Translations under genes and position numbers: made by a program | The notes under the pieces: model-generated | Databases searched by the model: none | What the model was told of the DNA's origin: nothing | Seen by the model: only the letters and a program-made list of their open reading frames with translations | In this document: in pieces, positions 31,443 through 41,603 of the stretch | How positions within the stretch are numbered: the first letter of the stretch is position 1 | Layout of the letters: each line of letters opens with the position of its first letter | NCBI GenBank assembly: GCA_021495925.1 | Contig: JAKEKT010000001.1 | Coordinates: forward strand, 186,001 to 250,000 | Direction: 5' to 3' | DNA length: 64,000 nucleotides | From: Diplodia intermedia | Lineage: Eukaryota; Ascomycota; Dothideomycetes; Botryosphaeriales; Botryosphaeriaceae

Positions 31443-32986
31443 TGAGTGTATGTGTATACGTATTCATGATGAAGATCTCGCCTGTGTCTGTCCTTTTTTC
31501 CTGTTTTCCCTTTTGCTCGTTGAAAATTTGGTTCTTTGGGATCGCCAATGTTTTTTCCTAGCTTCATACCCATATAGCCGTGCAGCATTTGGATAAGGAA
31601 GGAAGGTACCAGTGAGGCGATCAAGCAAAAGGTTTCATCGGTAGTTCTATTTCCCTTGTCTCCTAGCCATCGAATCATAATTGCATCATATCCGGTCGTG
31701 TCGAATTGCTCTTCTAGACCTAATACCTATTCACTTGGTGTTCGCTGAAAGGTTGCTTGCTTGTGCGCGGCTTAATCCACCCCTGATCACAGATATCTCT
31801 CACTTCACCTTCAATCATCACCACCACCACTCACCCACCCACTCACCAACCCACCCGTGCCTTCCAATTCCTCCAAGCTCCTTCCAGCACCTTCCTCCGT
31901 TGCCCCATCAGCACCCCCCGCACAGACACCCTGCCCCCGTGCCTACCGCACAGCCTCCGCCATCCAGACCCTATATAAACCCCCCTCCCCCAACCCTTCC
32001 TCCCTTTCTCTTCTTCTTCTTCATACTTGTTCGTCTCCCCCGCTCCCCCTCCCACTTTCTCCAGAACGTTTACTAATCTAATCTTCTCCCACAGACCTTC
32101 TTGGGGCTTCCCGTGATCACGACGACGGGCGCCTGCCCGGCCACCCTGCATTGCACAACGCGGTCGGTGACGGGTATGTAATCTCTTCGGAGCCTACACC
32201 TGGGGACAATTTTTGATTGCCACCCGCAAACTTTTTTTTCGTTGATGCTTCGCGCCCTTGTGGCGCGGCTCGAGGAAGAAATGTTTCTTGCCTGCCTGCC
32301 TGCGTGTTTTCGTCTGTCTGTCACTTTGGCTGGCGGCGAGGCAGGTGGTAGCCAGCCTCGGCTTGGTGGCGGGAAGGCGAGCGTACCTAGCCCGCGATGG
32401 CGGCGCGTCCCTTGTAGAGAAAGAAAAAAAAAAAAAAGATCCGAGGGCGCGTTTGGCCCAGACATCCGTCGCCTCACCTCAGTTGCGCGTTTCCAAGTAG
32501 CAACAAGGTCGACGACCGATGCGCCGCGGCAGCAGAGGAGTAGGTAGCCGCCCGCCATGCACACCAATTTCACGTTTCACACCACCACCATCAGCCACGA
32601 CGCCGAAGCGAAACCGCATACTCATTACGCATTACTCATATCCCGCCTGCCTGCCTATGCTAAAAGTATCCATCACCTGCTCCGTAGTAAGCGCCCACAC
32701 TGGAGGGGGTATATCTGAAACCGGGCTCATGCATGCTTGGGTATGCAGTCTATCGCAGGCACAATGGTGCAAGAAGTGCGAGAGAGCGACGAGAAACCCC
32801 GAACCCATCGGATGACCGTTCAACGCCAGACCGTCCTCATGCCCGTATGCTTCGTTTACCTTTCCGCCCCCGCACATCCCGCTATGAGTAAAAAAAAAAA
32901 GAAAAACGCCAAAGACACACGATAACCAGCGCGTCCCACAACTTTGCTCCAACCCCATCATCTCCCACACCAGTCTCAGCGTCAGC
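31443..32986. other. long intergenic stretch with promoter-like and exon-like signals
   Basis: This lies between convergent genes. A TATA box tatataaa at 31972-31979 is followed by a C/T-rich leader, a branch-point-like tactaat (32071-32077), a 3' splice-like cccacag ending at 32094, and a 5' splice-like GTATGT at 32174. The 79 nt between (32095-32173) are open in two frames, but no continuing ORF or start was found. Homopurine A-runs occur at about 32427-32441 and 32889-32900. An unannotated transcript is possible; nothing more is supported. Confidence 0.35.
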
Positions 32987-35283
32987 TCAAAGCACCAGCC
33001 CCGCCGCCACCGCCACAACCGCCGCCACGCCCGCGCCCGCAAACCGCGTAACCTGCGGTTTCGCCGCCCCGGTGCTCGTCGGCGTGGCCGTGGCGACGTA
33101 CACGCCGGTCGGGACGACGGTGCTGCTCTCGACGCCGCCGGTGCTGCCCTTGCTCGTCACGACGCTCGCGCTGATGCTCGCGCTCGGCAGCGGCGTTCCC
33201 GGCTTGCCGGCCAGGACGCTCGAGGCGGGCGGGTCGAAGTCGTCGTCGTCCTCGAACCACATGCCGTTGAGCACGACGCCCTTGCCCGCCTTGATCTCGG
33301 CCATCTGGTCCGACGAGCAGCTGTCTTTGATCTTGCGGATCCAGCACGTGGGCGACGCGGCCGTTCTGGTGTACGAGGCGGCGTCGTTGGTGTGGGTGGC
33401 GTTCTTGGGGCCGTGCGTGTACCAGGTGTTGATGTCCTTGATGGGCTTGCCGGTGCCTAGATCCATGCCTTCGATGATGCGGGTGAAGAGGGTGAAGGCG
33501 GTCTCGGGCTGGTAGGCCGGTACCATGTGCCCGGCATCGTAGATGCGTGAGAAGGACAGATTGCTGAATTGGCGGACTGCGCCGCCGACGTAGCTGCTGT
33601 TCACGATGATGTCCGCGTAGCCTGCCGCTTGGAATGCGCTCGCGTATGAAGGCACGGAAGAGGCCAGCTGCAAGGATACGGCTTCGCCACCGAACCAATT
33701 GGTGAGATAATCCGCATCGCCGTTGATGATGGCAACACGGACGCCGCTTGTAAGGAGATAGGCAAGGTCGTCAAGTTGGTTGCCGCGGATGCTGTCACCG
33801 GTTGCGATGAATTCCTTCTGCACATTGACGTTGCTCTCGGTATAGTTGATACGGGCTCCTATGCTCTGCTGTACACTGGCGTAATTCAAATATTCCATGT
33901 AGTCTCCAGAGGGAATTACATCGGGAAGCTCTTGTCTGATGTCGTACACGCTGCGGCCGGACTTGGTGTAGGCGGTTTGGAGCGAGCTACATGTGACAAC
34001 GGCGGAGGAACAGGCCTCATTCACGCTGGTTACGTCACCTTCACCTTCTGGGTCATAGAGACTGGAGACATTCCGACAAGCCTTGACTTGCTCGGAACAT
34101 CCATCTGGCTTGTTGAGGGCATATAGCAAGTTGAGTTTAGCAGTCGTGTCGATTAACTCGATGCCGTACGTGTTGTTGTTACCGAAAGAAGCATAGTAAG
34201 GCGCTTGTATCATCATGTCAATGAAGCCGTTGATAATGCCGAGAGAAGCGAGTTTAATCTGCGCAAGAATTCCAATTTAGTTAGATGTTGATCGGCAGGG
34301 GAGCCGGACAAAGATGCGCGTACCTCGACAGTATCGTTTGATGAGATGGTGCCGTTATCCCTTTTAGTATTTTGCTCCTCAAATAACCGTGCAAAGGTAG
34401 GGCCGTACTGGCCACCGTAGCTCTCAGAGAAGAGATGGATGCCTGCCGCTTCGACAGATGAGCTATCTGACGTCGCTCCGGGATTGTACTGAGGGAAAGT
34501 GCTGAGGAAAGCCTGAAGGAAATGCCAGATAGCATGGGCCGCAATTTCAGTGGTGTTTGCAGTAGCATAGTTCTTCCCGGTGCCAGATGAGCCATTGAGG
34601 TAGGACCAGGGCGGCTGCCCATTCGGAACGTCGCCAGGGGGATAGTTGATAGTGTCGGTTAGCAAATCGTGCGAGGCTGGGGTCACGTCGTCGTACGAAA
34701 GACCAACGAGATTGGGTTGATCAACGTAGAGCATATTAGAGCTCCTGTCCCACCCCCATACCCTGGCCTGGGTGCCGTAGGAGCCATCCGACATTTGCAC
34801 AATTTCACAAGGACCCGACTCCTCGAAAAGACCGATCATGCTGCTGCTACCTGGACCGCCATTCAACCTGCACGTCGGTTATTAAGCCTGTTCTGCGCCA
34901 GTGCGCGAGAGAACCCACCAGACAGTGAGCGGAGCCGACTCGGGCTGCTCACGGGCCTCTATGAACCAGAAGAAGGTATTGATGGAATAGTTTTGCTGGA
35001 TTGGCGCCAGCGTGTACGGCGGGAGGCTGATGTAGCCGGAGTACTGCTTCTGCGAGTCGAAGACGGTGGTGCATGTTCCGGCATCGGGCGACTTGTACGA
35101 GATGGTGATGTTTGGGTTCGCGGGCGAGCGGGTGATGTTCGAGAAGACGATGTCAGGCGGGGTCTGAGCAGCGGCGAGCGAGTGGAGGGCCACGGCGGTG
35201 ACCAGCAGCAGCGGACAAAGCTTGCGGTGGGTTAGCGTTCGCTGCGGCGGCGCGACGCGCAACGGTGCGGGAAGGCGCACCAT
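32987..35283 (-). CDS. secreted serine carboxypeptidase (S10 family), probably GPI-anchored
   Basis: Exons on the minus strand are 35283-34919, 34867-34324 and 34258-32987, giving 726 residues. A signal peptide (LCPLLLVTAVALHSLAAAQ) ends near residue 40. S10 signatures: LTVWLNGGPGSSS across intron 1, HLFSESYGGQYGPTF with the nucleophile Ser near 271, GIINGFID across intron 2, INGDADYLTNWFGG with the Asp, and YDAGHMVPAYQPE with the His. It removes C-terminal residues from peptides. After the catalytic His come about 185 further residues, including a Ser/Thr-rich stretch, and a terminal hydrophobic FAGAGVAAVVAVAAGLVL suggesting a GPI anchor. Many N-glycosylation sequons are present. The usual GESYGG reads SESYGG here. 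Confidence 0.93.
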
Positions 35284-36082
35284 AATCGCGGCAGCTGCTG
35301 CGAAGCCCGAGGCCAGAGAGCAGCATTAATGAAGCGCGCGGCGACGAGCACACATAAAGAGCGCCGGAGAAGAAGAGACACGCGCCGTCTCGGGAGAAAC
35401 GAGTGTGGGACATGCAGCTGAGCAAAGAAGTGGAGGCGTCAGCGGGTCGGGACTTCTGCAGGGAGCACGCGGTGGCGCGGGAACCTGGGGTCGGTCGTTG
35501 GGTCTGCCCTCGGCGGTAATCCAGGACGCAAGCGCGCCGGATTATTGCTCTTCGCCCGGCGACTTTTCTGCGCTTCGTGGTTTCTTTGCTGCCGGCCTCG
35601 CTCCATTTGTCGAAGCCGAGCCCGCGGGAGCCAAGCGCGTATCAGCCTCGCCCGGCCCTGCAGCTTCGCTTCGAGTCTCAATCACCCGCCGGTCTCAAGA
35701 ACGCGACTGGCTCAAGTTCAAGTCCAAGTCTGCGTCATGACGCAGGCACGGATACATGGCTTCGCAGAGGTTTTTATGTCTTAGGCCCCAAGACCCGGGC
35801 CCAACCGTGATGAAAGCTCACACGTTCGCTCGCATCTTCGCACTTCCCTTGTCTAACGAGTGACCGCATTTAGCAAGCTCAAGTGGGCCGTAGACATTAC
35901 CGAGACTCAATTCAATTGGATACGGGTATATCTACTACTAGTGAAGGCTACTCCTCGGATGACGAGCCTAGCATGAGAAACTGAGCACATCAGCATGTGA
36001 ATCATCCGTGCGTCAAAAACGTTGCAAACTAAGAACCATGTCCCGGGCCACCAGCCGCGTTGCCTGATGCGCATCAGCCTTC
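35284..36082. other. intergenic upstream of the carboxypeptidase gene
   Basis: Holds the minus-strand carboxypeptidase promoter and the 3' flank of the Cys-Pro motif gene. No TATA consensus is clear, and ORFs here are short and antisense-like. Nothing else is seen. Confidence 0.45.
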
Positions 36083-37864
36083 TCAACCTGTTTTTCCCGC
36101 CATGTTGGTCTGCTGCAGAAGTGCCATTGCCTGTTCCATGGAATAGCCGATGAAAACAGGGCCGGTGAACACCATTTGAGGCGAGTGGGGCGACTCCTGT
36201 CCTGCCTTGATGATGTTTGGTCCATGGGTTGGTTCGGGCTGAGGTGGTTGAATTGTTGGAGCGTCTGGTAGAAGGGTCCTTTGCTCCGGCTCAGGGTCTG
36301 GCTTAGTCTCCCCTTTCGGCGCAACTGGCGGGCCTCCACGCAGTTTAGTGTGGTCAAAGGGGCACTTTCCCGGCTTTCTGCTTTCGGTAACAGGATGGGG
36401 AGGAGGGGCGGGAGGGGCTGCAGACGACTCCTGCGCGGGAGATGCAGTTGCCACGCCGTCAGTGCCCACGCTCGGAGGCTTGTTGTATGCTGCTGGAACC
36501 GAGATGCCCCACGGTCGACTGGGCGATTCGCCAACACGTATCTCTTTCATAGGCCTGTCGAAATGCGGCTGCCGCTCCTCCTCCTCGGGCAGAGGCTGTT
36601 CGGGATCCGGGCTTGCATCACCGCCAGCTTGGGCACTTGTACTGACGGCCTTGGCCCAGTCCGCAACTCTACCGCCGGACTCGGTCTCGATTACTGCATC
36701 CTCATCCGTCGGCGATTCCTTGAGCATCGGCTGGTGTTTCTCCCCCAGACCCTGGATCATGTTGACCAAGCTGCCATATTTTGCATCTAGCTGGCGAATG
36801 CTCTCGGCATTGCTCTGGAAGCGTTTGATGCAGACCTCGTGGCTACGAGGCAGTTCATGCTTGTGGTTCTCAAAGTATTTTGCTATTTCCTCCGGCGAGT
36901 GATCATCCATGAAACGGATCGGACACACGGGGGCAGCTGAGCCTGAGACTGATGGGTCTGGGGATTGCGGCGGCTCCATTACACAAAAGTCTGCCCTGAT
37001 GGGGTCATTAAAGGACGAACGCTTCGACCGCATGGCATGGGGGAGTATTCTGGACTGAGAACGGCTAGGTGTGCCCATGCTTCCTCTGCCGCTCGTCGAC
37101 CGGCCTCGCATGCTGGGTGCGCCGAATGGACAACCGAGCTTCCCAGGGGTGCCAGGAGTGGTGAAATCTCTTTCTAGTCCCGCAGCACTGGCAGCCTGCC
37201 TTAGGCTTTCGAGCTTCGACATTCTGTCCGACGCTCGATCGCCTGCCCGACCGTTCCAAATCTTCACACCTTCCGCCTCTTTCAGCGGACTTTGCAATGG
37301 GCGAGAGTATCTCAACTGGTCGCGAGCACGCTCGGCGTTCCGGATGATGTAGGCGCCCGTTCGCCGATCACCATCGTCGCTTTGCGCGAGGGCATCAAGC
37401 CAGTCCGGCGGGCCCCCTTCGCCGTGTCTTTCGACTTCCTCCAGGCTCTGCACAAACACTTTGTGATCCTGAAGAGCAATGTCAGGAGTGAATCGCTTCA
37501 GAAGGTCGAGGTACTGTTATTGTTGTCAGCATCAATGAAGGCAACAATGGTGGGCGGGTGGGGATGGCAGGAACGAGAAATGCGGTCAGAAAGTGAAGAA
37601 ATTTTTGGTCGACACCGCTGCTATGCAGCTGCAGTTCTAGAGCTAAATTTTTCTCTCATCATGTGGTGTGTGCGAAGGATGCGCGGGAGGATGTGCGGGA
37701 TGTGCGGATTGCTGGCTACTAACCTGTTGCTTGGCCCAGACGAGCTTGTTCTCGAGCTCGCGATGTCTGTCATGCAGAATGCGGTACTCTGATGATAGAG
37801 TATCGAAGCCGATGGCGAGCTGCTCGACGAGCTGGCCGACAGCCGGATCACCGTTGGCGGTCAT
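36083..37864 (-). CDS. conserved-looking fungal protein with three Cys-Pro motifs
   Basis: Exons on the minus strand are 37864-37724 and 37513-36083, giving 523 residues; the intron is 210 nt, long for this window. The N-terminal 110 residues are helical (VEQLAIGFDTLSSEYRILHD, then YLDLLKRFTPDIALQDHKVF). Three Cys-Pro elements follow: CPFGAP (Cys 175), CPIRF (Cys 244) and CPFDHT (Cys 431). The second heads the best-ordered segment, DDHSPEEIAKYFENHKHELP, ending in another Cys. The rest is Pro/Ser-rich disorder, ending GPVFIGYSMEQAMALLQQTN. I do not recognise a named family. A TATAAAG on the minus strand at 37931-37925 lies about 60 nt before the ATG and supports this start. Confidence 0.75.
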
Positions 37865-38442
37865 GGCTGGGGAGGACGGGAGGCTGTGGTGCGGAACCAG
37901 GCTCTGGGTTAACGGCTGCCTTGGCTTTATAAGCCGTCGGGTGTTTCGGGCCCGACAAAGGCTGTGGTGTCGGGGCTAGATGCGCAGATGGCGAGGGATC
38001 CGGCACGGTACGCGACGGACCTCACATTGGGACTACCTTACACCCCGCGAGTGCGAGACACGACGGCGTGGAGAGAGGGCAGGCGGGATCTCGTGATGAG
38101 CACACGAGGGGGCGGGAGATGAAGGACGTGGCGGCGAAGGGGACGCGAAGAAAAAGCAGACGCACGCCCCTTCCGCCGTGCTGCCGAACCTCACCCGCCT
38201 AGCAGCACATCCTGGCAACTGCATCAGCCAAGTCCCAACGATCGACTGAGCCTCGATGTTGTACGCAGCTCCCCAATACACATGCGCCCTCTTTAGACCC
38301 GGCTTGCCCGCTCGCTGGGACTGACTTGGCCGCCACCTTCCGCCTGTTCCGTCCTTCTGCTCCGTCTGCGCCTGCCTACCAGCGCCCGCTGTCCTTTCGC
38401 ATTCCTAGCTCCGTCCGCGCGCCTCAGAGCTCCCCAGCCAAC
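37865..38442. promoter_or_regulatory. divergent promoter region, Cys-Pro protein and cis-prenyltransferase
   Basis: A 578-nt stretch. The minus-strand TATAAAG (37931-37925) serves the Cys-Pro gene. The prenyltransferase side is C/T-rich, and its frame stays open to an upstream ATG at 38326. Confidence 0.5.
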
Positions 38443-39629
38443 ATGTCGTCCTCTCCTCTGCACCTGTCGCAGTTTCGGAAATGGCTTCTCATGTCGCCGC
38501 CCATAGTCTGGAGCCTTCAGCGCCTCCGGGAACTCCTCATTGGCTCTCTTCGCCAGGGTCCCATTCCCCAGCATATCGCATTCGTCATGGACGGCAACCG
38601 GCGCTACGCTCGCACCCACCATATTGAAACCGTGGAGGGCCATAACTTGGGGTTCGAGGCTTTGGCGAGGGTATGCAATTCTGCGTACTACCTTTGGCTG
38701 CGCGCTAACATGCCCTAGATCCTGGAAGTGTGCTACAAGTCCGGGGTCAAGGTCGTGACAATCTACGCCTTCAGTATTGAGAACTTCAAGCGCTCCAAGT
38801 TTGAGGTGGATGCGTTGATGGATATGGCGAAGTTCAAGCTGTCGCAGATTGCCGAGCACGGCGACCTACTGGATCGCTACGGTGCAAGAATCCAAATTCT
38901 GGGCCAACGTGATCTGCTGAAGCCCGATGTGATTGAGGCTATGGACCGGGCTGAGGAGATGACAAAGGGAAACAAGAGGTACGGAAGAGAACGCCTTGTC
39001 TCTGGTGGCATATGCTGACAGACTCCAGAGCTGTTTTGAACGTCTGCTTCCCCTACACTTCCCGCGACGAAATCACTACCGCCATCCGCAGCACCGTCGT
39101 AGACTATAGCAAGCCTCACCCGCCCCCTCTCCGTCGGCCATTCTCTGAAGGTCACATCGCCCGCAACATCCGCGCTCGTAACCTCGGAACTCTCTCTGAG
39201 GAAGATTCCCCTGAGGCTGGAGATGATGCCCCTGACTCCTTGGATGGAGACAAGACGTCCGACGCACCCGTCTCAGATGATGCTTCCACGAACTCTTTAA
39301 CTTTGCATGAATCTACGGACGGCCTAAAGGAGGACAAGGTACCAGACAATTACCCTGACCCGGAGACCATCACAGCCCAGACACTTACGGACCGAATGTT
39401 CACGGAGGGCAACCCGCCCTTGGACTTGTTGGTCCGGACGTCAGGAGTTCAGCGTCTTAGCGACTTCATGTTGTGGCAGTGCCACGAGAACACCCAAATC
39501 GTTTTCCTGGATACCTTGTGGCCCGAGTTCGATCTGTGGCAGTTCCTGCCCGTGCTCGTCGAGTGGCAGTGGAGACAAAAAAAGATACAGAGCGAGGAGA
39601 AGGCGCGGCTGAGGCTGAAGGTTGCATGA
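38443..39629 (+). CDS. RER2: dehydrodolichyl diphosphate synthase (cis-prenyltransferase catalytic subunit)
   Basis: Exons are 38443-38670, 38719-38978 and 39029-39629, giving 362 residues. Cis-prenyltransferase motifs in order: HIAFVMDGNRRYAR (catalytic Asp 50), YAFSIENFKRS, NVCFPYTSRDEI, DLLVRTSGVQRLSDFMLWQC and LDTLWPEFDLWQFLPVL. It condenses isopentenyl diphosphate on farnesyl diphosphate in Z configuration to make the dolichol precursor at the ER. The intact RTSGxxRLS motif makes it the catalytic subunit and not the Nus1-type partner. An acidic, Ser-rich insertion of about 80 residues (about 190-272) separates the third and fourth motifs. An in-frame ATG at 38326 would add 39 residues, perhaps a targeting sequence. 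Confidence 0.92.
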
Positions 39630-39864
39630 GAAGAGCTCGCATCTGCTGAATGTAGATCTGCTTGGAAAGGGAGCACAGTGTCGATACCCATATTCGGTTT
39701 GCAAACAAGAACATGCTGATGCCCGTGGAGCGTTTGCAGCCCGGAGACCTGGAGTTATTTTTCGGTTGAGCTTAGACCATAGACCATTGAATACATCTTT
39801 CTTGGTATAGTTCGCCGTGCAAATGCCATCAGCCGTTTAGAACGCCAGTGAACCAGAGGTATCA

Positions 39865-40662
39865 TCATCTCTTCTTGTTTTCAGCAATCCATGTGCGCAC
39901 AGCCTTTGCACTATCATGAGCTGCACGAAACACTGGCCGCCAAATCAGCATACGATTCAACCTTACGCAAAATGAGCATAAATACTCACACTGCCTCTCA
40001 CTCTCGTCCAGCCCCCTCAGAAAGTCTGCGCCCTCCCCAAGTGCTCCCCGGGGATTGTGAGCCTGGTCAGCGATCACTTTTGCTCGTGCCTTGAAGCTGT
40101 CGGCAAGAATCTCTCCCATCTCCTCTTCGTCGAAGAGTTCGAGCATGCGGGCACCTAGAGCGTAGAAGTGAGGTGCAAGTGCTCTGAGATCGACTGTCCG
40201 AGGATCTGCCTTCAGAGCGTTCATGACGCGTGCAGAAAGTGCGGCAGGGAGATCAAGCGTCGCCATGCTTGTATTTGCCGCGGGTGCACTGGCGGACGTG
40301 TTAATCGCACAGCCTCCCCATTGTGGCGGGAGAATGCTTCCCCAAGAATTGGGGGTGAACGTGACTCCATTCAGCCTTACCTGACAGCCAGCATTTCTGC
40401 TAGCCATAGCGGCAGCTCAACCTTGGTGCCTTCCTTCATCTACAGCTCGCCCCGTTAGCTTCCTATTGGTATGTGGGTAAGGCGTAGCCTACATCCTGGC
40501 CGGCATTTCCGTCGAGGTAGCCCAGCCCGGGCACTGTAAGCTCGAAGGTGCAGGGCACTTTCTGTGTGACGCATTAGAGGCTTGGAAACAGGCTGACGGT
40601 GATGTGGGGCGACGCACTTGCGCATCCGTGAGGATCGCGTCGATATCGTAGTAGGAACTCAT
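39865..40662 (-). CDS. PSF3: GINS complex subunit Psf3
   Basis: Five small exons on the minus strand: 40662-40618, 40561-40493, 40439-40381, 40288-39990 and 39932-39865, giving 179 residues, the usual size. The joined N-terminus reads MSSYYDIDAILTDAQ, KVPCTFELTVPGLGYLDGNA, then KEGTKVELPLWLAEMLAV, the canonical Psf3 beta domain. It is followed by TLDLPAALSARVMNALKADP and FYALGARMLELFDEEEMGEI. GINS is part of the CMG replicative helicase (Cdc45-MCM-GINS) at nuclear replication forks. Two donors are unusual (GTGCGT and GTAGGC), but the conserved protein sequence supports them. It is divergent from BLM10. Confidence 0.94.
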
Positions 40663-41603
40663 GACCTTCCTCCTCTCTGTGGAACGGCAACACCGAACAG
40701 ACAGGAAAAGAAAATGGTGGCCGCAAGCAGGCAATATAGTGCTGGCGGGCTTGTCAGTAGGTACTAGCCCGAGAATAGGTGGCCGAAACGGGCAATACGC
40801 GCTCACGCGACGCGCTCCGCGATGCTCGAGGCAGCGACGGTGACGATCGACGCGGCGCAAGACGCAAGCATGCGGTCAGAGTGCTCTCGGGCGGCATGCG
40901 CAAGACACGAGGCGGGCGAATGCGAGAGGTGGTGCGCTGCGTGGCTTACCTCTGGGCGTTTCGCGGTCAGGGTGCTTGCGTACTGGCGATTGCCTGGAGC
41001 GCTGAGATAAAAGCGCTGGGTGCAGCCTTGGTCCAACACTACCACTCTCCCACGGATCAAGACTCGACTGGTGCCAGCTGTCAGGGTCTCTGTGTGTCTT
41101 GCTTGCCGCCGGTCGAACGCGTAGTCGCTGATTGGTGATCGTGGTCCGCGGCGGCTGTCAACAGAAGGAAACGGCGCGCAGCTCCACCTCGCCGCCTCTG
41201 CCTCGCCGCCCCGAGCTCGCCCACCCCGTCGTCATAGCTTCTGCCCGTACCTCCCGCCGCATCTTACTAACTCACACCCACCCGCCCGCACGCAACGTAG
41301 CCTCCCGCCGCACTCTCCGCCCCCGAAGCCGCGACCCAACGACTGCGTGCAGGCGGCCCGCCGCATCCATTCCAGATTCGTGGCGCCCCTCGTCCATGTC
41401 GCCGCTGCTGTCGAGCTCATCGCCCCAAACAGCCCCAGACCGTCGTACAGCCGTCGAGCGCTCGCTGCGCCCGCATCCTTCACATAACTGAGCCCACCCA
41501 GCCACCGCTCCATCTACATCCGCATCCTGCATCGCCCTCAACCGCTCCTCACGCGACACCGCCGACTGACCTTGGCCGAGGCCGACCACCCTCGCCAGCA
41601 AGC
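40663..41603. promoter_or_regulatory. divergent upstream region of PSF3 and BLM10
   Basis: A 941-nt stretch. A weak gagataaaag lies at about 41004-41013. The 400 nt before BLM10 are C-rich. ORFs here are short and unsupported. Confidence 0.4.
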
